Shown in pieces: positions 16,827 to 24,934 of a stretch of DNA of 64,000 bases; position 1 is the stretch's first letter; each line of letters starts with the position of its first letter. The DNA is from an uncultured Bacteroidota bacterium. Its GTDB lineage: Bacteria; Bacteroidota; Bacteroidia; Chitinophagales; Chitinophagaceae. Made by a program: the position numbers and the translations under genes. A model generated the notes under the pieces. It saw nothing but the letters and a program-made list of their open reading frames with translations, searched no databases and was not told the DNA's origin. The stretch is taken from positions 62,001 to 126,000 of the forward strand of contig CADEDV010000001.1 in the NCBI GenBank assembly GCA_902826165.1, read 5' to 3'.

Positions 16827-18107
16827 TTATAGTTTGATGAACTCCACCCGGCGGTTCAATACTTTTCCTTCTTTGGTTTTATTATCGGCTACCGGTTGGG
16901 TTTCACCTTTTCCTTCTGTTTCGATCCGGGATGCATCAATACTAAATTCATTCACCAGCATCTCTTTCACGGCAGCAGCTCTCTTCTTCGATAATTCCAT
17001 ATTGGCATTATCGTCGCCGTCACTGCTGGTATGCCCCAGTACTTTTATTTTTACCGCCCCGTTCTCTTTCAATACCCCTGCTATTTCTTTCACCACGGCA
17101 TATGATTCCGGTTTGATCACCGCACTTTGAAAATCGAAAAGGATACCGGTGGTTGAGAATTTACCTTCTTCAATCAGTTTATGACGGGTATCGGGTTTGC
17201 CGGTAGCTACTTTGATATTGCTGATGAAAACAGCATATTGATTTTCGGGATAATTGGTACCACCTACTTCAAAAAATAGCTGGTTCATTATATCGCCAAC
17301 CGGTATTGCCTTCGGAGCATCAAATACTTTCTCCCCGTTGATCCAGATGCGGCATCTTTCTTTCTGTACCTGCACGGCCACATGTACCGGGGTGGAATAC
17401 CATTTCTCCAGCGATTCAAATGCTTTGGCATCACTTTGGTACCAGGGCCTGCCCTGTTGATAGGAATGCAGTTTCACTCTTGAAGATTTACCTTCACCGG
17501 GAGCCAGCGTGGCTACAAGGGCGGTATTTTTCCTATACTCTCTCAGGAAATTATTCCCCGTGTTGGACTCCTCGTTACTGGCGAAGAATCCAAAATAGAT
17601 CTCGGGGTAACTCCATCCGTTGTTCTTTAATTGCAGAATAATATCAAACTCCGCCGTGAAATTTTCTCCGTAATTTTTGCTGCTGCTGCTCAGGTAGGTA
17701 AATTTTTTATGCAGTTGTAACCAGTTACCGGGAAATTTATCCAATGTCACCACTTCGCCGGTACCACTGGTATTCCAGCCGGTGGGTAGTTCGGCAATGG
17801 CTTCACCCTCAAATGCATCATAATAGAGAACAGAATCGCCGGGAATGAAATCATATTTGGAAAAGCTTTTTAAGGCGGGCTCTTCTGTTGAAGTTGCAAC
17901 CGGTGCATTTGTTTTTTTCTCTGCTACCGGCTCTGCTGGTTTTTTTCCTTCGATCTCGTCGAGAGTTTTATCTATCTCCTTGTCGATCTTCTGGTCAGCC
18001 CTTTGTTTGCTTTTATTCTTCACCTTGTTCAGGATATTGCCAAATTGAGCTTCGGCAGCATACGGCAGTACAGCAATCAATAAGGCGATGAGCAGCTTCT
18101 GTTTCAT
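16827..18107 (-). CDS. OmpA-family outer-membrane / peptidoglycan-binding protein
   Basis: 426 aa from ATG 18107; an in-frame ATG 39 codons upstream is rejected because the signal peptide (KQKLLIALLIAVLPYAAEAQ) begins here. After a Lys/Glu-rich segment comes a laminin-G/jelly-roll-like middle (FTAEFDIILQLKNNGWSYPEIYFGF) and a C-terminal OmpA domain. The OmpA part includes VKIKVLGHTSSDGDDNAN, LSKKRAAAVKEMLV and LNRRVEFIKL, where the Asp and Arg expected to bind diaminopimelate are present. The protein should tether the outer membrane or a surface layer to peptidoglycan. It heads the minus-strand series from a well-formed promoter. Confidence 0.85.
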   Translation of the reverse strand: MKQKLLIALLIAVLPYAAEAQFGNILNKVKNKSKQRADQKIDKEIDKTLDEIEGKKPAEPVAEKKTNAPVATSTEEPALKSFSKYDFIPGDSVLYYDAFEGEAIAELPTGWNTSGTGEVVTLDKFPGNWLQLHKKFTYLSSSSKNYGENFTAEFDIILQLKNNGWSYPEIYFGFFASNEESNTGNNFLREYRKNTALVATLAPGEGKSSRVKLHSYQQGRPWYQSDAKAFESLEKWYSTPVHVAVQVQKERCRIWINGEKVFDAPKAIPVGDIMNQLFFEVGGTNYPENQYAVFISNIKVATGKPDTRHKLIEEGKFSTTGILFDFQSAVIKPESYAVVKEIAGVLKENGAVKIKVLGHTSSDGDDNANMELSKKRAAAVKEMLVNEFSIDASRIETEGKGETQPVADNKTKEGKVLNRRVEFIKL

Positions 18108-18130
18108 GTGTATAAGGTTTAAATGGAGGT

Positions 18131-18160
18131 CAAAACTATACCCGGGCTTATGCACACAAA
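18131..18160 (-). promoter_or_regulatory. promoter of the OmpA-led series
   Basis: On the minus strand: TTTG (18157-18160), 18-nt spacer, TAGTTTTG (18131-18138). This fits the Bacteroidota TTTG-N19-TAnnTTTG consensus within one spacer base. Transcription would start near 18125, about 18 nt before the ATG. Confidence 0.7.
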
Positions 18161-18246
18161 AGCGAAGAATGAGTGAATTGAGGGAAAGCAGGATTGAGTT
18201 GTTGAAAAGAAAAATGGCTGCCATAAGACAACCATTTTTTCTTTTG

Positions 18247-18318
18247 TAGTCCCGACAGGAATCGAACCTGTATCAAAAGTTTAGGAAACTTCTATTCTAT
18301 CCATTGAACTACGGGACC
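18247..18318 (-). tRNA. tRNA-Arg (anticodon CCT)
   Basis: 72 nt, CCA not encoded. The acceptor stem GGTCCCG pairs with CGGGACT with one G-T; the discriminator is A. The D-arm is GTTCAATGGATAGAAT. The anticodon stem GAAGT/ACTTT holds loop TTCCTAA with anticodon CCT (reads AGG). The T-arm ACAGG-TTCGATT-CCTGT is perfect. Its first 10 nt also encode the last residues and the stop codon of the GIY-YIG gene directly upstream, and nucleotides 1-31 are duplicated 294 bp upstream (18554-18612). Confidence 0.96.
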
Positions 18319-18551
18319 AGTTTACTTTTTAAAAATCTTCTACCTGCAGCAGATTTAAAATATTTTTCTCTTTCTATTGCCTCCTGCCTCGTTTTATACT
18401 CCTCAAAATAAACAACAATAAAAGGAATATATTTTCTTACAGATACTGTCATTCCACTATTGTGTTCTTTCAACCGCTTTTCTAAGTTTTCACAATGCCC
18501 CTTATAAAAGTATTCTGCTTTTAAACTTTTTATGACATAGGCATAAAACAT
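18309..18551 (-). CDS. GIY-YIG endonuclease, tRNA-associated
   Basis: 80 aa, a complete single GIY-YIG domain without any DNA-binding extension. The motifs are FYAYVIKS (the GIY strand), YKGHCENLEKRLKEHNSG (YIG strand, catalytic Arg/Lys and His) and QEAIEREKYFKSA (metal-binding Glu region). The ATG lies 2 bases after a displaced copy of tRNA-Arg nt 1-31. The final codons and the TAG stop (Leu-Val-Pro-stop) are read from the first 10 nt of the intact tRNA. The family includes homing endonucleases and many small orphan ORFs of Bacteroidota. The position suggests a minimal mobile element that cleaves at this tRNA; activity is inferred. Confidence 0.88.
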   Translation of the reverse strand: MFYAYVIKSLKAEYFYKGHCENLEKRLKEHNSGMTVSVRKYIPFIVVYFEEYKTRQEAIEREKYFKSAAGRRFLKSKLVP

Positions 18552-18553
18552 AT

Positions 18554-18614
18554 ACTTCTATTCTATCCCCGTCCGACTGGCGTCAGCCGGGCGGGCATTG
18601 AACTACGGGACCAG
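18554..18614 (-). pseudogene. displaced 5' half of tRNA-Arg, interrupted by a palindrome
   Basis: On the minus strand this is CTGGTCCCGTAGTTCAAT (18597-18614, two flanking bases plus tRNA nt 1-16), then a 28-nt insertion, then GGATAGAATAGAAGT (18554-18568, tRNA nt 17-31). It is identical to the intact tRNA over all 31 positions and stops exactly at the 5' edge of the anticodon loop. It can no longer form a tRNA. It probably is the original 5' half, cut off when the GIY-YIG unit inserted. Confidence 0.85.
18568..18595. repeat. GC-rich REP-like palindrome
   Basis: 28 nt. CCCGTCCGACTGG and TCAGCCGGGCGGG form a 13-bp imperfect stem around a CG loop (one A-C mismatch, two G-T pairs). It is far richer in GC than its surroundings and sits inside the tRNA remnant, between its nt 16 and 17. 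Confidence 0.7.
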
Positions 18615-18634
18615 CTTTCAACCCAAGTTGAAAG
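18615..18634. repeat. 8-bp perfect inverted repeat before the tRNA remnant
   Basis: CTTTCAAC-CCAA-GTTGAAAG, directly 5' of the remnant on the minus strand. It lies between the -7 box (18640-18647) and the tRNA-derived sequence, so it would be in the first transcribed bases. Confidence 0.5.
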
Positions 18635-18639
18635 GACGG

Positions 18640-18647
18640 CAAAAATA
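18640..18647 (-). promoter_or_regulatory. -7 box for the tRNA-Arg/GIY-YIG transcript
   Basis: TATTTTTG on the minus strand matches TAnnTTTG and lies 28 bases before the first tRNA-derived base. This is where a tRNA promoter would be if the remnant were once the true 5' end. No good TTTG is seen 19 bases upstream. Confidence 0.4.
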
Positions 18648-18711
18648 ATGGTTTCCGGGCTAAACGGGAACCTGAAATTGGGCTAACTTGAGGGTATATA
18701 TAATTACCAGT

Positions 18712-19179
18712 ATGAAAAAGAGATACCTGTTTTCCGGGTTGTTATTTTTGCTGTTATTCAGCACCTCAACCACATTTTCTCAATCTATGCAACCCCCAAA
18801 AGCCATACTGAACCATATAGCCCTTTACGTGGTGGACCTGCAAAAAAGCACCCGGTTTTACCAGGATATCATCGGGCTGGATACCATTCCGGAGCCATTT
18901 CATGATGGCAAACATACCTGGTTCAGCATCGGGGTAAAAAGTCACCTGCACCTGATCCAGGGGGCAGCGGCTCCGTTGCCGCATCCCAAGAATACCCATC
19001 TCTGTTTCAGCGTGGCATCCGTGCCTGATTTTACCCGGGTATTGGGAAAGCACCAGATCGAATTTGAGAACTGGGCAGGTGAAAAAGGAGCTGTTACCAA
19101 CCGGGTGGATGGGGTGAAACAGATCTATTTCAAAGACCCCGATGGCTACTGGATCGAGATCAACGATGCGAAAGAGTAG
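18712..19179 (+). CDS. exported VOC-family (glyoxalase-like) protein
   Basis: 155 aa from ATG 18712, eight codons inside the longest frame, because MKKRYLFSGLLFLLLFSTSTTFSQ is a normal signal peptide. The mature part is a single vicinal-oxygen-chelate module: LNHIALYVVDLQKSTRFYQDIIGL (first metal His), LHLIQG, THLCFSV (second His region) and IYFKDPDGYWIEIND (final Glu). This is the lactoylglutathione-lyase-like pattern, but the protein is exported, so methylglyoxal metabolism is doubtful. Substrate unknown. Confidence 0.83.
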   Translation: MKKRYLFSGLLFLLLFSTSTTFSQSMQPPKAILNHIALYVVDLQKSTRFYQDIIGLDTIPEPFHDGKHTWFSIGVKSHLHLIQGAAAPLPHPKNTHLCFSVASVPDFTRVLGKHQIEFENWAGEKGAVTNRVDGVKQIYFKDPDGYWIEINDAKE

Positions 19180-19201
19180 GGTGCGATACCGGGCAAGACC
19201 T

Positions 19202-19209
19202 TATCTTTG
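19202..19209 (+). promoter_or_regulatory. -7 box TATCTTTG
   Basis: Exact match to TAnnTTTG, followed by GC as in other promoters of the window, 21 bases before ATG 19231. No clear -33 box. Confidence 0.45.
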
Positions 19210-19230
19210 CCCTCCCTTAAAAGAGTAGCA

Positions 19231-19881
19231 ATGAAGTTTTATAATGTCCTGATCAAATACCGCCTGTGGATAGGTATTGTGCTGGCAGCCCTGGGCGGGT
19301 ATGTGAATTATTCCGCCAGTTTCTGGCCGGCTTTTCCTTTGTATTTTATTGGTCTCATCCTGGTAGCGGGTCATTTTTTCTTTGGCCCCCTGCGCCTCAT
19401 CCAGGAATACATGGAAAGCGGTGATATGGATGGTGCGGAAAAAGTGCTGGCTTCCATCAAATTTCCCAACCTGCTGTATAAACCGATCCGTTCCGTGTAT
19501 TATACATTGAAAGGAAACATCGCCATGATGAAACAGGATTTTGAAGGCGCTGAAAAGAATATGAAAAAAGGGCTGGACCTGGGGATGCCGATGAAAGAAG
19601 CCGAAGGAGCCAGCATGCTGCAGATGGGAATGCTGTCCATGCAAAAGAATGATATGAAGCAAGCGGAAAGTTATATCCGGGCTGCTATCCGCAAAGGATT
19701 GCCGGATAAAGAGAATGAAGCCGCCGCCTACTTACAGATGTGCAGCATCATGATGAACAAAAGGGAATTCAGGGCGGCGAAAGAATTTTTCCGCAAAGCA
19801 AAAGCGTTGCGGCCAACCACTCCGCAGATCGTTGACCAGATCAAACAAATTGAGAAATATATTACACGTATACCGGGGTAA
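19231..19881 (+). CDS. membrane protein with TPR-like repeats
   Basis: 216 aa from ATG 19231, preferred over an in-frame start 8 codons earlier that would overlap the -7 box. Two hydrophobic helices at the N-terminus (IGIVLAALGGYVNYSASF and FPLYFIGLILVAGHFFF) are followed by a helical soluble region with TPR character: GDMDGAEKVLASIKFPN, GNIAMMKQDFEGAEKNMKKGLDLG, KNDMKQAESYIRAAIRKG and REFRAAKEFFRKAKALRP. TPRs mediate protein contacts; the partner is unknown. It ends at a bidirectional terminator. Confidence 0.7.
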   Translation: MKFYNVLIKYRLWIGIVLAALGGYVNYSASFWPAFPLYFIGLILVAGHFFFGPLRLIQEYMESGDMDGAEKVLASIKFPNLLYKPIRSVYYTLKGNIAMMKQDFEGAEKNMKKGLDLGMPMKEAEGASMLQMGMLSMQKNDMKQAESYIRAAIRKGLPDKENEAAAYLQMCSIMMNKREFRAAKEFFRKAKALRPTTPQIVDQIKQIEKYITRIPG

Positions 19882-19902
19882 TGACAACTTTTTCGGATAT
19901 AA

Positions 19903-19933
19903 AAAAACTCCCGGTTATTTTCCGGGAGTTTTT
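19903..19933. terminator. bidirectional intrinsic terminator
   Basis: Stem AAAAACTCCCGG with CCGGGAGTTTTT around a TTATTTT loop. It lies between the convergent genes ending at 19881 (+) and 19948 (-) and has a T-run on either strand. Confidence 0.92.
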
Positions 19934-19947
19934 GTTTGTAGTAATTC

Positions 19948-21498
19948 TTAATTCAGTTTTTCGAAATGAACATCCAGCCTTTTATCTTTCCTGTAATAAT
20001 CCATCAGCAGTACTTGTCCCTGTTTGCCGGGTAAAACAGCACTGCGGGTAGCATCAGATTTGGTATTCACCCTGTCCGTGGTGATCTTTCCTTCGTTATA
20101 GGTAATAGAATTGAAAGTGCCACCTTTGTAATCTTTTCCTCTTACATAATCACTGTAGCAAACGGTAAATGAACTCAGGTCTTTATTCACCTGTGTGTAC
20201 GCATAGTCAAATTCTCCAAATGTATATTTTACCATTTTGCCGATCAGTGGTCCGCTGGTGAAACCCATTCCGTTTGGCAATTCAACACTGTTGGAATTCT
20301 TGTCATAGATCTTAGCCTGTTTAACATTGAAATCCTGGTCAAACTTTATAAGGATCATATCTGTTACTTTGATCTTGATATTGGCTATACCGCTCCGGCC
20401 TCCTGATAATATGTTAGTGGCAATGCCTAAACCACTGGCCACTTTTTTATACCCTTCACCAATAGCGAAAACACTTCCGTCGGCTGTCTGGACGATGTTA
20501 TGAACAAACATATAACCAAAGTCATCAATCTTTCCTTTTGAACTGACATCTAAATATTTCCCCAGGTCAAGGCTCCAGGAGCAGTATTTTTCTCCCACCA
20601 CTTTTCCTTTTTCATCAACAGTGATGAAAGCAAAACCCAGTGATTTATCTTTTACCACATTCCCATTCGGATCATAATACTCTCCGAAAATGATAGATTT
20701 ACCATTAAGTACGGACATGCTGGCCGGGTAGAACCTGTATTTTGCATTATCGGTTGGGTTTTCAAACAACTGTTTACCGGTTTCCAGGTCAAGGCCCAGT
20801 AAATAAGAATCAGGCTTGCCATCAAACGCACCACCGTATTTCAACACTTCAAAATAAACCACTCCATTATTAGTACCGAGATAATCGCCAATGATCCGCT
20901 TACCGCCTTCAGTCGGCGTAAAAGTCCATTGTTTCCTTTTTTCGGAAGCAAAATAATCTACCTGGAAGGTGTAGTCTTTATCCTCCCGGCTGGGCATATT
21001 AGAGATGAATCCACGGCCTTCCAGCGGGTACAAGCCTTTGTAGGTTTGTTCATCATCGTTGATAGCCAGGTAAGACATGGCTAAATACCGTTTTTCCTTT
21101 TTAGTGAGCTCCCGGGTGTAGCTATGTTTCTTTTTACCATCTGCACCATATACCTGGTATTCGAGGGTTCGGGCATCTTCATTATAAAACAGGAAGATGA
21201 GGTCTGTTCCGTTAAACGAAGATTCAAGGATCGAAACATCTTTGGAATCCTGGAACTTGATGTCCTTTAATTTTTTCAGATTGTTATCGGTTATCTGCAA
21301 AGTGTACTCGTTGGTCTTTTTGTCGATCTTATCGCTGACATAAAAGAAATAATATCCTTTTACCTCTGTGCCTTCTTTGATAGCATCGGAATTGCGGAGT
21401 GCCACTTTGTGCACATTTTCGATTGTTAATTTTTGTGCGTTCAGCCCGAATGTGCCCAACAGCAACAGTCCGGCGATTACAGCATACTTTTTTATCAT
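19948..21498 (-). CDS. exported hypothetical protein, DUF6770-like
   Basis: 516 aa with a signal peptide (AVIAGLLLLGTFGLNAQ). The N-terminal half carries the pattern TIENVHKVALRNSDAI, GYYFFYVSDKIDKKTNEYTLQI and LKDIKFQDSKDVSILESSFNG, which recalls the Bacteroidota family DUF6770; this is from memory and unchecked. The rest alternates short strands like a beta-propeller or WD-like repeat protein (GKKHSYTRELT, YFEVLKYGGAF). No catalytic motif is seen. It lies 21 bp downstream of an M48 protease gene on the same strand, so the two are probably co-transcribed. Confidence 0.6.
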   Translation of the reverse strand: MIKKYAVIAGLLLLGTFGLNAQKLTIENVHKVALRNSDAIKEGTEVKGYYFFYVSDKIDKKTNEYTLQITDNNLKKLKDIKFQDSKDVSILESSFNGTDLIFLFYNEDARTLEYQVYGADGKKKHSYTRELTKKEKRYLAMSYLAINDDEQTYKGLYPLEGRGFISNMPSREDKDYTFQVDYFASEKRKQWTFTPTEGGKRIIGDYLGTNNGVVYFEVLKYGGAFDGKPDSYLLGLDLETGKQLFENPTDNAKYRFYPASMSVLNGKSIIFGEYYDPNGNVVKDKSLGFAFITVDEKGKVVGEKYCSWSLDLGKYLDVSSKGKIDDFGYMFVHNIVQTADGSVFAIGEGYKKVASGLGIATNILSGGRSGIANIKIKVTDMILIKFDQDFNVKQAKIYDKNSNSVELPNGMGFTSGPLIGKMVKYTFGEFDYAYTQVNKDLSSFTVCYSDYVRGKDYKGGTFNSITYNEGKITTDRVNTKSDATRSAVLPGKQGQVLLMDYYRKDKRLDVHFEKLN

Positions 21499-21519
21499 GA
21501 TGTGTGTTTTTAAATGTGA

Positions 21520-22896
21520 TTACAGGTCTTTGTTTTTAATTGCTTTTTGCATTTCTTCTTTGAACCCGGGATACTCTTTCATTTCCTGCATATGTTGCCG
21601 GCAAAAATAATAGCTTACCTGCGCCAGTTCATCCAGTCGTATTTTATCCAGCATCCGCAGCAATTGATTATAATCATCCGGGTAGCTTTTATTCTCCTTA
21701 TCAATGGCAAGCCCCAGTGTATGATTTTTTTGTTTATCGTATAATGTATTCAGGCAACGGACAATGGAATAGATAGCCAGTTGTTTATTCTCTGCTTCCT
21801 CCAATAGTAATAAACTAAAATAGAGATTGCGGCTGAGATCATTTCCGCGGTAGCACTCTTCCATTATTTCTTTGAAAAAACTTTTACGCAACCCGTTGAA
21901 GGTTTTTTCATCCACAATAAATTTTTTCCCGGCAGGCAGTTGTTGAATGGAATCCTGCAGTAATAGAATCCGCTTACTGCAATCCGGGTGTGTCTTTAAG
22001 GAGTCTTTTTCTTTTTGTGTGAAAGAACTGTTGTCTGTTATTTCACTGAATATGCCGGTTTCTTTCCGGATCCATTTTGTACGAAACGGGTAATCGGGGA
22101 AATGAAAGCTTTGTTCCGGTGAGATGGGTTTATAAAATAATGAGTCATCAACTTTGTCCAGCAATTCCAGGCAGGTTTTGATGGCATTACAATCATACCC
22201 GGTATTCTTCATGAATAAAAAAGCCTGCCGGTCGGCGGCGGCTTCATTATCCCGGCTATGGCGCCGGCTGTTAAAGGCCACCGATTTAGCCATTTGTTCC
22301 AGTTGCTGGTTTGCGCCATAGGCAGTTTTAGATAGTCTTTTCAGTTCGGCCTGGAAGCTTTCGCTATTTATCGTCTCAACATATTTAGTAATGGCTTTTT
22401 GTGAATGTTCAAGGTAGTAATGGGATAATTCATGACATACTACAAAAACCAGCTCTGCTTCATTATTCATGTGCATGACCAGCCCGGCATTGATGGCAAT
22501 CGTGCCATCACCCATGCTGACAGCATTGGGCCACCAGTCGCGGGAAAAAACCACCCGGGCATCGGTCCCCTTTAGTTCGGGATTTGCAGCGATGATCTTA
22601 TTTACCAATAATTGCAGGTACGTATGGGCTTCAGGGGCTGTAACGGGGCGGCTGCTTTTCCACAGGTTGCCGATCTCTGTAAACTGTTCCTCGTAGATAT
22701 CTTTATATTCCTTTAGCTTTTCTTTACTTAAAGAACCGAGCAGGAGTTCTTTCTTTTTGACAGATTGCTGGTAATAGTTTTTCCTGAGCAGGGTATCATC
22801 TTTCAGAAAGCCATGAATGGAAGACAGTTGACCATGGATGGGCAGGGAGGAAATAACCAGGGTCAATAAAAAAAGAAAAAAACTCGTTCTCTGCAT
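21520..22896 (-). CDS. M48-family zinc metalloprotease, exported
   Basis: 458 aa from ATG 22896, 13 codons inside the longest frame, where the signal peptide (QRTSFFLFLLTLVISSLPIHGQ) begins. The gluzincin motif HELSHYYLEHS (HExxH, about residue 151) and the downstream DNEAAADRQAF with the third zinc ligand Glu identify M48 (BepA/LoiP-like). The preceding MGDGTIAINAGLVMH is also typical. The C-terminal 200 residues are helical and lack recognisable TPRs. Periplasmic M48 proteases take part in envelope quality control. A near-perfect promoter precedes it. Confidence 0.87.
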   Translation of the reverse strand: MQRTSFFLFLLTLVISSLPIHGQLSSIHGFLKDDTLLRKNYYQQSVKKKELLLGSLSKEKLKEYKDIYEEQFTEIGNLWKSSRPVTAPEAHTYLQLLVNKIIAANPELKGTDARVVFSRDWWPNAVSMGDGTIAINAGLVMHMNNEAELVFVVCHELSHYYLEHSQKAITKYVETINSESFQAELKRLSKTAYGANQQLEQMAKSVAFNSRRHSRDNEAAADRQAFLFMKNTGYDCNAIKTCLELLDKVDDSLFYKPISPEQSFHFPDYPFRTKWIRKETGIFSEITDNSSFTQKEKDSLKTHPDCSKRILLLQDSIQQLPAGKKFIVDEKTFNGLRKSFFKEIMEECYRGNDLSRNLYFSLLLLEEAENKQLAIYSIVRCLNTLYDKQKNHTLGLAIDKENKSYPDDYNQLLRMLDKIRLDELAQVSYYFCRQHMQEMKEYPGFKEEMQKAIKNKDL

Positions 22897-22922
22897 AATC
22901 GGGCATTGTGTCGGATGACGCA

Positions 22923-22953
22923 CAAATATATTCAAGGATTATGATAATTCAAA
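22923..22953 (-). promoter_or_regulatory. consensus promoter of the M48 protease gene
   Basis: On the minus strand: TTTG (22950-22953), exactly 19 nt, TATATTTG (22923-22930). Full agreement with TTTG-N19-TAnnTTTG. Transcription should start about 20 nt before the ATG at 22896. Confidence 0.8.
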
Positions 22954-23013
22954 TGAACTATATCGTTCAGGCTATTATGCGGCGGGTAATACTAAATCTG
23001 CTTAAATTGCTGT

Positions 23014-24927
23014 ATGAAAAAAATAGTATTTGTTGCCACCCTGGCAGTTTCTTTTTTTATTGCTGATGCCCAGCGGACAGCCAGGCGAAGTATATCAATT
23101 ATACCGCAACCAGTTTCTCTAGTAAGTGGGAGTGGCGATTTTGTATTGCCTGCAAATGCAGTGATCGTTTCTCCAACAAACGCCGAAGTGAAGAAAATGG
23201 CAATGGATCTTGCAGTCAAACTCAGCAAGGGAATTAATAAGGTAACTATAAAAGAAGGAACCGCTGTACAACCAAAATCAATAACACTGTTATTGGTCAA
23301 TGATAAATCTATTCACAAAGACGGGTACCGGCTTAAAGTAACGACAACAGGTGTCAGCTTATCTGCAAATGAACCCTCCGGTATATTTTATGGTATACAA
23401 ACATTATTGCAATTATTCCCCGGAGTTGTAGAAAGTAAGAAAGATATTGATCCGGAAAATAAATGGGTATTACCTGTTGTCACCATCGAAGATCATCCCC
23501 GTTTCGGCTGGAGAGGATTGATGCTGGATGTATCCCGTCATTTCTTTACGGTGGCACAGGTGAAGGATTATATAGACCAGATGGTGAAATATAAATTCAA
23601 CCTGCTGCATTTGCATCTCACCGATGACCAGGGCTGGCGGATCCAGATAAAGAGTTTACCTAAACTGACGGAAGTGGGAGCATGGCGGGTGGAAAGGACG
23701 GGTACATTCGGCACTTTGTCAAAACCCCAGCCTGGTGAAGCTGCTACTTATGGCGGATTCTATACGCAGGAGGATATTAAAGAAATAGTCAAATACGCAG
23801 CCGACCGCTTCGTCAATATACTGCCGGAGATTGATGTACCGGGTCATAGCCTGGCGGCCATTGCTGCTTATCCTGAATTATCCTGCACCCCCGGTGAGTA
23901 TTATGTAAGTCCCGGTGACCGGTTTATGGTCTGGCCCGGGGGCGGCCAGCATTTTTATGGCCTTATAGATAATACACTTTGCCCGGCCAATGAAAAAGTA
24001 TATGAGTTCATGGAGAAAGTGTTTACGGAAGTGGCACAGTTATTTCCGTTTGAATACATCCATATGGGAGGTGATGAAACAGCCCGTAACTTCTGGGAAA
24101 AGACCGATGCGATAAAAGCAATGATGCAAAAAGAAAACCTGAAGAACCTTGATGAAGTACAAAGTTATTTTGTGAAACGGATGGAGAAGATCATAAATAG
24201 TAAAGGCAAAAAGATGATCGGCTGGGATGAGATATTGGATGGTGGTTTGGCACCAAATGCTGCCGTGATGAGCTGGAGAGGAATGAAAGGTGGTATTGAA
24301 GCAGCCCGGCAGGGACACGAAGTAGTGATGAGCCCCACTGATTTTGCTTATATCGATTATATGCAGGGGGATGCTGCGATTGAACCTCCGGTGTATTCCA
24401 CATTACGGTTGAAGAAAGCGTACCAGTTCGATCCGCTTCCTGAAGGAATTGATGCTTCATTGGTGAAAGGAGGACAGGCCAACTTGTGGACAGAACAAGT
24501 GTACAATACCCGTCACCTGCAATACATGACCTGGCCAAGAGGATTCGCTATAGCCGAAGCATTGTGGAGCCCGAAAGAAAAAAGGGACTGGAATGATTTT
24601 GCCAGGAGAACAGAACATCATTTTGCACGATTAGAGGCAGCGGAAGTAAAATATGCGCCAAGTATCTATGATCCCATTGTGGAAGTGAGTAAGAAAGATA
24701 CAGCGACTATCAATATTAAGCTGAGTACCGAGATCGAAGGGCTTTCCATTCATTACAGCTTTGATAATTCTTTCCCTGATCAGTATTACCCGAAGTATAA
24801 TGCGCCACTAACGGTTCCCAAAGATGCAGCTGCTATCAAAATGATCACTTACCGGGACAATCAACCAACCGGAAGGATGATCGTAATCCCAGTTGCAGAA
24901 TTAAGAAAAAGAGCAGGAATAAAATAA
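23014..24927 (+). CDS. beta-N-acetylhexosaminidase (GH20)
   Basis: 637 aa. A signal peptide (KKIVFVATLAVSFFIADAQ) is followed by a GH20b N-terminal domain up to GIFYGIQTLLQLFP, and the TIM barrel from RFGWRGLMLDVSRHFF. The catalytic Asp-Glu pair is in HMGGDETARNFW (about residue 350); the sugar-binding LHLHLTDDQGWRIQI, WDEILDGGL and GGQANLWTEQV segments are all present. The C-terminus (about 70 residues) is a beta domain like those often attached to Bacteroidota GH20. It releases terminal GlcNAc or GalNAc from glycans or chitin oligomers, in the periplasm. Divergent from the M48 gene. Confidence 0.94.
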   Translation: MKKIVFVATLAVSFFIADAQRTARRSISIIPQPVSLVSGSGDFVLPANAVIVSPTNAEVKKMAMDLAVKLSKGINKVTIKEGTAVQPKSITLLLVNDKSIHKDGYRLKVTTTGVSLSANEPSGIFYGIQTLLQLFPGVVESKKDIDPENKWVLPVVTIEDHPRFGWRGLMLDVSRHFFTVAQVKDYIDQMVKYKFNLLHLHLTDDQGWRIQIKSLPKLTEVGAWRVERTGTFGTLSKPQPGEAATYGGFYTQEDIKEIVKYAADRFVNILPEIDVPGHSLAAIAAYPELSCTPGEYYVSPGDRFMVWPGGGQHFYGLIDNTLCPANEKVYEFMEKVFTEVAQLFPFEYIHMGGDETARNFWEKTDAIKAMMQKENLKNLDEVQSYFVKRMEKIINSKGKKMIGWDEILDGGLAPNAAVMSWRGMKGGIEAARQGHEVVMSPTDFAYIDYMQGDAAIEPPVYSTLRLKKAYQFDPLPEGIDASLVKGGQANLWTEQVYNTRHLQYMTWPRGFAIAEALWSPKEKRDWNDFARRTEHHFARLEAAEVKYAPSIYDPIVEVSKKDTATINIKLSTEIEGLSIHYSFDNSFPDQYYPKYNAPLTVPKDAAAIKMITYRDNQPTGRMIVIPVAELRKRAGIK

Positions 24928-24934
24928 GCCATCT

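Noticed and set aside
18247..18614. Group I intron or split tRNA in tRNA-Arg
   Set aside because: The tRNA at 18247-18318 is complete and uninterrupted; the duplicated 5' half lies outside it and no intron core is seen.
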